A stretch of 64,000 bases of DNA. Source: Bemisia tabaci. Taxonomy: Eukaryota; Arthropoda; Insecta; Hemiptera; Aleyrodidae. How positions within the stretch are numbered: position 1 is the stretch's first letter; every line of letters begins with the position of its first letter. Made by a program: the position numbers and the translations under genes. This document shows, piece by piece, positions 53,607 to 64,000 of the stretch. The stretch spans positions 2,480,001-2,544,000 of the forward strand of contig NC_092797.1 in the NCBI RefSeq assembly GCF_918797505.1. The letters run 5' to 3'. A model generated the notes under the pieces. It worked only from the letters and a program-made list of their open reading frames with translations. It did not search any database and was not told the DNA's origin.

Positions 53607-53835
53607 CGCTGGAAAAAAATTCGCTCGGATCAAGAGTCCAGACTCTGAAAAACATTGACGAGCAAAAACACTCTTGATTCAGTCGGACTTTTTGCTTGAA
53701 TCAAAAGGAAATTCGCCTGAATCAAGAGGCTCAGCTCCCGACTCAAGGAAAAATCCGATGGAATCAAGAGTATTTTTTCTTGTCAATGTTATTAAGAGTC
53801 TGGACTCTATATACAAGCGACTTTTTTCCCCAGTG
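53607..53835. mobile_element. 229-bp MITE with ~83-bp inverted arms
   Basis: The left arm CGCTGGAAAAAAATTCGCTC then AGAGTCCAGACTCT and ACTCTTGATTCAGTCGGA; the right arm carries the inverse (AGAGTCTGGACTCT, CGACTTTTTTCCCCAGTG). TT lies on both sides. The CACTGG-type end resembles family D. Confidence 0.85.
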
Positions 53836-54285
53836 TTTTACCAAACCAGAATTTCCTTCGGTTGACTCTGGGGTTTTTCAGTCTCTCAATAAATTAATTC
53901 CTGCGCTAAATTCACCACAAACTGTACCAATTTCAACGCAAAAGTTGGGCTGGTTTGTGTTTCACTTCATACATTCACCAAAAATGAGACAAGAACACAA
54001 ATACTTTTATCGGTGTACTTGAAATTCGACAGTGATACAGTACGGCAAAGTTCTAGTCGAACACTTTCATACGAAACAATACAATTTTCTTGTGCAAATT
54101 CTCTATCGTAGATTTACTAATAAACTATAAGGCATTTCTAACTGAATATTTCACTGTATTTTCTTCTGACCACATGCGAGAATCAGAGACATTTTTGACA
54201 GAAATTCCAGTTATATTCCTTTTAAAAACGCAACTGTTCGAGTCAATTTGCACGGAAAAATAGGACAGTCGGCACAACCAGCGGT
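53836..54285. other. No gene seen
   Basis: Short AT-rich stretch between MITEs; nothing recognisable. Confidence 0.4.
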
Positions 54286-54327
54286 TGTCCATCGCTTTGT
54301 CTATCAATTTCAATAATCAGCCCGCTG
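54286..54327. mobile_element. TIR family A right-end fragment
   Basis: TCGCTTTGTCTATCAATTTC then AATAATCAGCCCGCTG: a lone right terminus abutting the next full copy. Confidence 0.7.
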
Positions 54328-54599
54328 TGGGCTGTTTATTAAAATTGATAGACAAAGCTATAGACAAAGACGACACATTGAAAATAAAGCGATCCTATTG
54401 GTGGAGGCGGGTGGTTGGTATAGGCAAAGAAGGCACGGGATAGACAAACTAGCAGCAACCCGCGAGAGACCCTATAGTTAGTCCATCATTTTCCCGCTTA
54501 GTATGACAACTACCCGTTCCAACCAAAAGGATCGCTCCGTGTTCTCTATGTCTTCTTTGTCTATAGCTTTGCCCATCAATTTCAATAATCAGCCCGCTG
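54328..54599. mobile_element. TIR family A MITE, complete (intact form of 1-176)
   Basis: It starts GGGCTGTTTATTAAAATTGA and ends TTTCAATAATCAGCCCGCTG. The arms pair through GATAGACAAAGCTATAGACA and its inverse; GATCCTATTGG / CCAAAAGGATC lie inside. Confidence 0.85.
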
Positions 54600-54708
54600 G
54601 AAAGCATAGAGTTACACGGAGGACCAGGGCTCACGTGGAAATCGAGTTAACTACGCCTTGACGCAGAGGCGGATCTAGCAATTTTGCAACACCGGATTGC
54701 TCTGGTGC

Positions 54709-54956
54709 CTGCGGACTGATTATTGAAATTGATAGACAAAACTATAGACTAGGATGACAAAAGGGATATGGAGGGGACCTATTGAGTACGTAATAGACTA
54801 ACTAACGGCAACCCACGAGAAACCCGACTGTTAGTTAGTCCATCATTTTCTCCCTTAGTCTATGAGAACCACACATTTCAACTAATAGGATCGCTCCATA
54901 CCCCCTGTCTTCTTTGTCTATAGCTTTGTCTATCGGTTTCAATAATCAGCCCGCTG
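54709..54956. mobile_element. TIR family A MITE, copy 2 equivalent of 283-520
   Basis: CTGCGGACTGATTATTGAAA opens it and TTTCAATAATCAGCCCGCTG closes it. Compared with copy 1 it keeps a TATAGCTTTGTC stretch missing there. Confidence 0.85.
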
Positions 54957-57120
54957 TGCTAAACAATCTATTCTTATCGGCGCACCTGGCCCCTCCAAGA
55001 ATCGATACATTTACATAGGTTTAAATGGCAAAAAATTGTCAATTTGCTGGATCCGCCGATGCCTTCACGTCAGAGGAGCGACGAATTATTGGAACATTTT
55101 TAGAGCGAAAGAGGTGCCGCTGTTTTGTGACGCTCGAGTATAAAAGACGTCAGCGTCAGCAACAGCTACTCGCTGGATGTTTACGCTCTCGTTTTTCATT
55201 TTCCTAAGCATCCAAGTGTAAACATAGCTACAAAACTGCAAATTTAGAATTTTGACCTCATTTCAATTCAAATCGAGAGAGATTCAGTTTCAATGATATT
55301 ATGCACGCTAAGAGATTATTCCCTATCCTCAAAATAACCGACAATTTTGAGGTTCGTGTCGGACAAGATTAAATTTTGCTCTAATATTTTGATACTGAAA
55401 ACAATTTTCAGATCAACAGCAGGTCAATGATTTTCACGGGTAAATGAATTCCAGTATGACGAAAAACCAAAAAACACGTATCTCGATTCAGTGACGATTC
55501 TTACACGTTGGCGACACTGTTTTTCTCCATTTAAATGTACGTAAAATAATCGAAGCCTGGCCTCACCTAAAATCGACATTTTCAATGGATTTAAATGAGA
55601 AAAAAACAGTGTTGCCAACTTGTAAAATCGCTACTTTCTCGATTGCGGTGTTTCAAAACGTTTCTCGCGAAGGTATATTTTTTTCCAATTACAAGAGCTG
55701 CACCCATCTAGAAGCTCACGACGTAAAAGTTACTTAAAAACAAGAAGGACAATTTTTTCGATGGATCATTAACATTGATCGAACAGGAATACCTCATTGT
55801 ATCTTTTAAAAGAAAAATACGCAGACAATACAGTTCACTTCACCCCTTTTTTATTTCCCGCTCCTCATATATATTTACCTCTTTATCACCAATTATTTAT
55901 CAATTTGTTTACTAACAATCCTTGAACTCTAATTATTTACGTTTTTTTAGGGTTTTTGTAAGTAGAGTTTTCATACTCGTAAAAATAACCAGTATTTCGT
56001 TTTTTTACGAGTTCCTTTACGAGCTACGCTACCAGGGCATTTAATTCAATATGGCGTGTCGTGCTCCGCGATGAATTTTTTGATCCGCGATGAATTTATT
56101 GATTAATTGATTTATTGATTAATGAAATCTATGAAAAAGAATCGATTATGAGGTCATACCCGAATAATCGATCCCTAATCATAGCTTCGATAGAACACTA
56201 TCGACAGCAGATGTTCCACGCTTCGTCATAGAATAATTTTGTCATGAACAGCTTCGATTTGAAAGCCATAGCTTCCGTCAAGCAAGTTACGCTGAATTTT
56301 TCTGCTAGAAAGTTCCAGGAAAACTATTGCGTCCGGACAGATGTATGCATGCGAAATAACTGTCCTATGCGACATTGATCACAACTTTGGAGTGGCGTGC
56401 TTGGCGATAAATCGATTTATCTATCATTTAAACCAATGGAAAAGGATCGATAGATATGTTGTTTGCAACGAACAGCTTAATAATCGATTCTTTACCATAG
56501 CTTCAAAGGGGGAAATATCGATGATCGATACTCGGGCGATTAATCAAAAGAGGTGAGGACGATCAAGAGTGTCAGTGGAAGAGTCCATGTTCTTAAAGTG
56601 ATATGCATATGGAGAGTGTTAAAATCTGAATGGTTAAAGCATAGCGTTGCATGGTGTTTTCCAAAGAGAAAATTGAACTATTCGATTTTCCTCGAAAATC
56701 CGATTTCATCGATTAAAATCGTGACAAAAACTCGATTTAAAAAAATCGGAGGCCACGAAAGCGCAAAATTCTCACTCTTGAAAACAAATCTGATGAAACT
56801 TTTTGCTAAAATTTTGGTCCAAAAATCGGGCCGCTTTCACACACCTGGGTAACAAAAATCGGCATTTTCGATTTTGAGAGGGGGAATCGGTTTACACGAT
56901 AAATCGAACCTTTTATGATCGATGACCTTTTATGATGGTTAAAAAATCGATTAAAAATCCCCAAAGATAAAACACGGAAAAAAGTAGGCCGCTTTCGGAT
57001 CGGTTATAGAATCGATATAGAGCCCCGTGAAGCCAACAGGCATGTTCTCTCCGTGCGTAGGTATTCAAGATTTCGCGGATTAAAATTTTTCCAAGTTAGA
57101 GTCTTGCATGCGCGACAAAT

Positions 57121-57196
57121 GGACGTATTCATGCTAAAAGGAACTATGTCGCACGCAAAACCTACGCACATAGTTCCTTTCATCACGAATACGTCC
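57121..57196. mobile_element. GGACGTATT-family MITE, copy 2 equivalent of 2825-2900
   Basis: GGACGTATTCATGCTAAAAG and CATCACGAATACGTCC bracket the same hairpin as in copy 1. Confidence 0.75.
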
Positions 57197-57849
57197 ATCA
57201 TACCAACGTTTTCCCTTTTTTCATGGATGGGTAAGTTAAATTTGAGAGAATTCATGTTATGCCGTGGCTGTGTGCGATGGCGAGGCGTGAGTTATCGTTT
57301 ATCGATATCTCTCCATTTGAAGCTGTGGTCAAGAATCGATTGTTAAGGTGTTCGTTACGAACTTCCTGTTATTTATCGACCTTTTCCCATACGTTTCAAT
57401 GACAGATCAATGGATTTATCGCAAGTACGCCACGCTACTGGCTCTGTGTTACCTGTCGCATGTGGTGTGCGGGGAAACTGTCGGAGTGTCGGTCCCTCAT
57501 CTGTTCCGATAACCTTGACCGCGGTTCCTTCCGGTCAATTCATGGTCCCCAGCTCAGCGGAGTGGGTGTTTCAAAGCTCATCATACCGATGCCTAGAATT
57601 TTCCCCCATCATTTGCGTGGTTTCCAGAAAAAATAGCATTAAAAATTAATACAACGTTATGGTTCGGCTCCTGAGGCGATTAGATTCAAATTTTTCGAGA
57701 TCTCATGAGAGGTACCGACTGTCGATCTTATAAATCAGTAGTACTATCGAAAAGTGTTGCCCCTCCCCTCCTGGTCGACCTCAGAGGGGAGTGTGTAACT
57801 TTCAAGTATTCTTTGCAAAACAAAAATGTGTTCCAACCAAAAATTAAAT

Positions 57850-57884
<35 letters not shown>

Positions 57885-58206
57885 GAGGGAAAGAGAAAGA
57901 ATGAACCACGAGACGGAAAGCCATTATTTCTGAGAAAAAAATATTTTAACGGTGAAATTTCAAATGCGTATCTCATTTGCCGTGTACCGAAATGTTCGCT
58001 CTCACTTTCTTTTTTCAAAGGAGACCGAACCGTAATCACGACTTAAAATTTCCGCAGAATATTCATCATACCGCGGAGAGGAAACATCGGCCAAAGTTTT
58101 CAAGAAATGACGTTGAGTAGTATTCTACTTACTTAGAAAATATGATATGATAAGAACTCTGCAGCGCTGCATGCAAACCCGATATACGCGCTTCTGCGGT
58201 CTCTCT

Positions 58207-58458
58207 CTGCTGTTCTGAGGAAAAACATCGTAAGAAAATTCGAATTTTGCCAAAATCTCGATTAGAGATGTATTTTGGAAGACAGCCGTGAGCATTTTTT
58301 CTTAAAATTTTTAGTAATTTTAGATTATATATTGCGGACATAATTTTCTGAAAAATTGGGGGGAAAATATTCCGAAGTTTCCAAATGAATTCGTGTATAA
58401 TCAAAGGGAATCTGGCAAAGCCTGAAGGTTCATACGGCGTTTTTCCTTGCCAAGGCAG
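58207..58458. mobile_element. Family C MITE, copy 2 equivalent of 3916-4167
   Basis: Same ends as in copy 1, with two base changes inside near 58287. Confidence 0.7.
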
Positions 58459-59992
58459 ATATGACCAATGATCTTCTTGCTTCTACACAATTTTACGCGA
58501 ACTTCCTTCGTTCTTCCAAGGGTATTACCTGAGAATATCGTACAGAAGTGCCCAATAATACGTGGCGTGGCGTGATCTGCGATAAACCAATTTATTTACT
58601 ATTTAAACCCATGAAAAAGGATCGATAAAGAGGGTGTTCGCAACGAACAACTCAATAATTGATTCTTTACCATAGCTTCAAGTGGAGAAATTTCGATAGC
58701 CGACCATTCACGTCTCCCCACTGGCGGTAATTCTTAGTCGTAACGGCGATTTTAAACACAGCAATCGAAATGCGTGCTTTCAAAGTTTCACCGTCGAAAA
58801 GCGAATTCATCTGGAGAGCTAATCGTGGAATTTTAATGCTTCGAGGACGATAGGAGAGTTTCAGCTGTGTAAAGCGCTCCTTAACGATTCAAATTCACGA
58901 CCGCTGCATGCAGACTCACGTTATAATTATGCACAGCAGATGATACCGTGTTTCATTAATTCAAGGGCTTAGAATGTCTTCCGAAGATCAAAATTGACCA
59001 GAACTTCAAGTTTCAACCTCTCGAGAGAGAAAGAAGAAAAAACCTTCTACCATGCGAGATATGTATATTATTCCCGTCGTCTTTTTCAACCAAGACTGGT
59101 GCAACTCCGAAAAGTTCGGATAAATTTTAACTGCAGAAATAAGAAACGATAATCGACAGAGGCGTGTCGTACTCTGCGATTTATCGATTGATCTGCCATA
59201 CGAACCTATGGCAAAGAATCGATTATTAGAATGTTAGGAACGAGCACCTTCATAATCGATTCTTTGCCATAGCTCCAAACGAGAAATGTATTATTCGCGC
59301 GATTCGCGACAGATAATCCAACGTATTAATGCTAAAAGGAACTATATTTAAATTGATTAAAACTAAAAGAAACCCGTAAATCCTACGCACGTCGGCTTAC
59401 TTTCGTCACTCTTGTTCACCTATAAGAATTTCATCTATGAGAACAAGAAATAAAAAAATCCTGAGTTAAATGAAAACGAGGGTTTTTTCGCGTCGTTAGT
59501 GCTTATATCAGTACGAGTTGCATACGCCGCCCCTGGAATAAATGTATCTCATTTTTCAAAAAATGTATAGCACCGTGTAGAGCAAGAACATTGAAATATA
59601 TCAATATGTCAATGTTCTTGCTCTTCCGTATGTTTCTTTCGTTTCAAGACAAACGGAAACAAACACAATATGGAAATAAAGCGAGGGAAAGGAAAGGATG
59701 CGCGTTAACGACGACGCAGAGATACAACTATTCGCACTTGATGGACGTCCGTGCTGTATCTGAAAAATTGAAGGCGCGATGACGCGAAGCGTGAGCTCTC
59801 AATGCTATGCTGTATGCTGTCAATAAGGTGTCGCTCAGATTCGGGAGGAACCTTTAAAAAAGGCCCGAATACGTCTTTCCTGTCTTCGGCTGTGTTGATA
59901 CTCTTCCGTTCTTCTTTTTTCAGATTTTTGTCTGATTCTTTTTTAGGATGGATTTGCAGATCCACGTCTTAAGCTCGTGTAAACTGCAGAAC

Positions 59993-60391
59993 TGGGGCCG
60001 AATTTTGTCGGCTCTTTCGCACGAAGTGCAACATCCATCGATGAGTCCAAACCGCACCACCGGTCAATCAGAAGCGCTAAGCCGGACTTAAGTGCAGTCG
60101 AGACCCGTCCTAAGTATATTTAAGTACGGTGGAAGGACCGACACAATTCGGCCCTGAGCTCGGTTTTTTTGGAAATAATGATGCTTGGACGGAGAAATAT
60201 GCCGCAATCACACGCTGAATGTGGGAGCTGAATGTGGCTTGAATGTGGAAGTCATCGGCCCGATGGCGCAAAATTCAGGCGAGAAGAATAGATTTGATAC
60301 ACATCTGGTGAAAATAACTAGAATTTGCGAAATTTCAGCTGTTGAGCGATGACTGTTGACTTCCATATTCAGCGTGTGATTCCGGCAATGG
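59993..60391. mobile_element. Two fold-back elements, copy 2 equivalents of 5702-6100
   Basis: 59993-60157 and 60200-60391 match copy 1, with one difference noted at the left edge of the first. Confidence 0.65.
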
Positions 60392-60789
60392 ACACTTTTC
60401 CAGCATGAATTTTCATTTCCTCTCGTAGTAGCGTCATCTGTATCGACAGCATGAGGTGTGACATCATTTTCTGGGTTGGATTTCGAGTCCTGGCCGGACT
60501 GGGGCCGGGAGTGCACTCTCGCTCTCTTCAGCCTTCAGCTGGGCTTGTCGGCGGCGTGGCGGTTGGAAGTTGGATGGATGGTTGGCTGGGCCGTTGGAGG
60601 CGCGACCGCGGCGCGGTCTCCGGTTCGGTCCCGGCGGAAATGCCGTTATTTCTCTCTGAGCTTCCGACGTCACTCGCCGAATTTCTAAAGCCCCGCATGG
60701 GCCACATCAGCTCCATGCCACGTCGCTCGCTCGTCCCACAAAATTCCCACTCTTCACTCTCTGAAATATTAACCTAACATCTTATTATA

Positions 60790-61043
60790 CTGCCGTGCTA
60801 CGGAAAAACGCCGTATGAAAATTCCAGAGTCGCCAAATTTCCTTCAATAGAATGTTTATTTTGAAGGAAAGATATGAAGATTTTTCCTTGAAATTTTCAG
60901 GGACTTCAGGCGAAATTGCGAGAAAAATTTGTCTGAAAAATTGGAAGAAAAATATTTACCACTTCCCCAAGAAATTTTTAATTTATCAGAGGAAATTTGG
61001 CAACGCTTGAAGGTTAATATGGCGTTTTTCCTTGGCACGACGG
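60790..61043. mobile_element. Family C MITE, copy 2 equivalent of 6499-6753
   Basis: Same ends; one T fewer in the right-arm T run (GCGTTTTTCC instead of GCGTTTTTTCC). Confidence 0.8.
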
Positions 61044-63990
61044 TTATCAGGGGGTGCAGGTTCTTTCCGATCCCATCACCGTAGCACCAGTTTCCAATTC
61101 CAGTGATTTTTCCCGGTGCATTTATACGAGGAACACGTTGGTGCCATTGCGGCTTGACTCTCTCTGAAAACGTCCAAGCTCAAAATAAGTTCTCAAATTT
61201 GAGGCGTAATGGTGGGGCCATTCAAACGCTACACCTACTGAAAAGTCTAAACCTCTACACTCAAGTCCCCCTAATGGGACTCTTAAAAAACTGGGCACCC
61301 AGGCTAAATTCGTTCCTTGATAGATGCACGAGACTTCCTGAAAGAATCAGGCTTTTTCCAGAAGTGCCTGATTGTTATGCCAATCCGCCCTACCATTCAT
61401 TCATTCAAATTGTTCGTGCACAGATAGGGAGCAAATACATTAGCATCAGGATTGCCCTTTTATGAGGGATTTCCGAGGTTGCAGCTACGGCAACCCTGAA
61501 AATGCATGTAAGCGCTCTACATCCGTGCACGAATAATTCGATTGCTTATTAAGGTGGACTTTCAGTGCAGCGTAAGGAATTTCATCTATTACGGCCTCAA
61601 CTGTGAGAGCTTTGTTTGAGCTTGGAAGTCACTTTTTTGTGAACTCTCGGAGATGAAAGTTTAGGAAAAATTAGGAAATTTGGCATTGCTGCTAGTGACT
61701 AAGCGACAGTGAAACTGGAACAGTCACATATAGTTGTCACTTTATTGGAGATGCTGGACAAGGTGCGAGGTTAGGCGCTCCGTTACATGTTCCCTTCAAA
61801 ATTGTATGTAAAACATGAATTATTACACGACGCGACGGGAGGCTCGAAAGTCAACTTCTAAATGAGTTACACACATGCGTTCATAATCATGAACATTCAT
61901 TAAATAGCAGGAATACCAATGACATTATTTGTATGATTTCAGTTCCATTCGACCCATGTCAAGTGTATACACGGTAACACCTCCCTGAGTAGTAATTCAG
62001 TTTTTTTTTATAACTTTTCGCTGGGAAAAAAGCCTTTGACATTAAATTTGAAGGCGAAAACACATGACGTGATAATTTAATTTAAAGTATTTCTAATTCA
62101 GCCGGATAGCAGTGGCTGTTGAAAAAAAAATTAAAAAATTTCTGAAGGGAAAACTCTTAAAAAAATGTTTAAAATATCTGAGTTATGAAACGGTTTTTGT
62201 TCTTCTTTACGTAAGCAGGAACTCTGCGCTTTTACGGGCTTTTACATCACTGTATTTCGGTAAATTTTAACACCAATGTTACGTCCATTTTAAATGAAAT
62301 TTTAGTTTTTCATGTTGGATTTTTGAAGTTTATTTTCTGCTTAAGATCGATACATTATGTTTACAATTACGAACATTTTGATGTGAATTTTTTCACTAAC
62401 TTTTTTCAAGTAAATATCACATAAATTTACTTGAAAGTAGTTAGGTCCACTCGTTCATTTTAAATACTTGTTTTACGTTTTTTGCAGTTCAAAATTTACA
62501 GTTGACGCTACTAGAGTGACATCCATGGTACTTTTTCGTTATTTCCTTCGGTATTCATATTCTTGATGTTTCCATGAAATTTCGCGAAAATTGTCTCCCG
62601 AGAAAAAAAACAGCTTCTCTACTCGAAGAAACAATCGCTGGACGATTGAGAAAGTTGCACAATATTAGCAACTCCAATGACGGTCGAGTTATTTTGAGTT
62701 TCCACGCTACAAGAAGTGACTGGTGTCAAATCATACAATTCACTTTTGATGGCACTTGTGAAGAGTGGAGTTCACCTACACAGAGACCTTGACACAGCCG
62801 GGAGCGCGGAGTGAACTTAAATTCCAAGGTTGATAAACGCGGGTCAGTCCCCTAGCCGGCTAATTGGCTTCGGCGCTCTGCCGTAAAGCTCCGCCGTAAA
62901 CCGTATCCCCGCTCCGTCACCGTCCGTTCGTTCAACCAGCTGTCTTGCTCTTGATTCTTCATTAGGCTCGCGCAAGCCTGGATTTCCCTTTCCACCGCTT
63001 CGAGACCGCTCAAATATTATGCTAATTTGCCCACTCATCAAAAGTCAATCCTTTTCCAGGGATATCGCCCCAAATTTGAAACTAAAAAATACACAGGAAT
63101 CCATCGAGAGAATCCATCTCATGCTTGAGTGCCTTGATGAGGAGAGTATGGACAACTCGACCTGTGTAGCTCTGAGGGCCCAAAATGACGACAACGTGAA
63201 AAAGTGAAAAATGAAAATAACTAGAAAAGTGTCGCTGCCAACGTAAGTATACGTTTGAAATATTAATCAATAGGGCCGACTGCGCATTGTAAACAAGCCT
63301 TTTTAAGGATTAAGACTCTGAAACTGAGAAAATTTATGCGAAATCAAAGTCTTATGCGTGCTTTTATAATTTTTGGTGGATAAGCTGAATTCCTCTATTT
63401 TATCTTGAATTTTATTATCGATCAGACGAAAAATGGATTTTTGCAATTTCTTTGATGCAGGCTGAAAGTTAACGCAAGGCTCAGCCCTACCCCCCTCCTT
63501 CTGTAAGGCTGTCGGAGATCCGCTCCCTTCCATAACTTGCTCATAACGCCTGGATGCAACCATTCATGCTTTGAGGATATCCGCGTTTGCATATTTAGAA
63601 AATTGAAGGCGTCTTGGCTCCTCTCGTTCGTATAGCTGTGCATGCAACGCAGATACTTTAATACAATAAGAAGAAGACACGGTAAAATTATTCAAGAGTT
63701 AATTTCGCTGCCAGCTGACTTTAATTGGGTTCTTGAGGGCCAATGTAGAGAACTCAATCTGGAGGAACATGTACAATCGAAGAAGAAATGTATGACACTC
63801 ATGGAATAAATAGTTTTTGGTATAAATACGTATACATTACTAGGTGTTCAAAACTTGTTTCAGAGGTTGGAAATTAAAAAATTTAGAGAACCTACATAAG
63901 GACAATATTGTCATCCGTGCACCTCTTCGACTCTTTCATCAGTTCTAGGCTTATCATGGGGCTAACGATTGCCTCTCTATTTTTGGGATT
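61044..63990. other. Copy 2 stretch without a recognisable gene
   Basis: Equivalent to 6754-9700. Frames matching those of copy 1 persist, but the differences do not favour silent sites. Confidence 0.5.
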
Positions 63991-64000
63991 TTCACGAGGC

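Larger units (their letters stand above)
54426..64000. repeat. Copy 2 of the long direct duplication
   Basis: This is the counterpart of 1-9708 in direct orientation. It lacks the ~142-bp segment at 1222-1363 (eight unrelated bases at about 55664 instead), has a shorter T-tract at 57852-57880, and carries small insertions such as the repeated TTGATT stretch near 56090-56125. It ends at the window edge while still matching copy 1. Confidence 0.95.

Overview
This is eukaryotic nuclear DNA from an insect, read from a draft assembly. The evidence is an insect-only seven-transmembrane odorant receptor (7tm_6 family) with GT-AG introns, AT-rich sequence broken by short GC-rich islands, many short inverted-repeat transposons (MITEs), Helitrons, long homopolymers and one 500-N gap. 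The style of the repeats suggests a sap-sucking hemipteran, possibly a whitefly such as Bemisia; that is a guess from memory of repeat style, not something shown here. There are no bacterial operons, rRNA genes or CRISPR arrays.

Layout. (1) 1-9.7 kb is repeat-rich DNA with no recognisable gene. The same sequence returns in the same orientation at 54.4-64.0 kb, so the window starts and ends inside two copies of one long direct duplication. (2) 9.7-25.3 kb is a graveyard of MITEs and minisatellites, with one decayed minus-strand coding locus at 12.1-13.05 kb that a transposon interrupts. (3) 25.3-25.8 kb is an assembly gap inside an inverted repeat. (4) 28.48-34.86 kb holds the one convincing host gene: a six-exon odorant receptor of 418 residues from the first visible ATG, probably with one more 5' exon not identified. 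A frameshifted exon-1 copy of a sister receptor lies at 41.19-41.56 kb. (5) 35.88-38.64 kb holds two Helitrons joined end to end with no spacer. The first keeps the N-terminus of a Rep/helicase protein, and both keep a Lys/Glu-rich C-terminal reading frame. (6) 42.09-48.60 kb is a third Helitron of about 6.5 kb. It carries 13 units of a ~175-bp satellite, a second short minisatellite and a split RPA-like (OB-fold) gene. (7) 48.7-54.3 kb holds more MITEs, including a 76-nt near-perfect palindrome and elements of roughly 0.25-0.95 kb.

How the parts relate. The odorant receptor would act in olfactory neuron membranes as the ligand-tuning partner of Orco. Everything else recognisable is mobile DNA or its debris: Helitron parts (Rep fragment, RPA-like protein, hairpin ends), non-autonomous MITEs inserted into one another, and a reverse-transcriptase scrap inside a receptor intron. 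The strongest leads are the Helitron carrying a nucleosome-length satellite together with an RPA gene, the abutting Helitron pair, and the 54-kb duplication.
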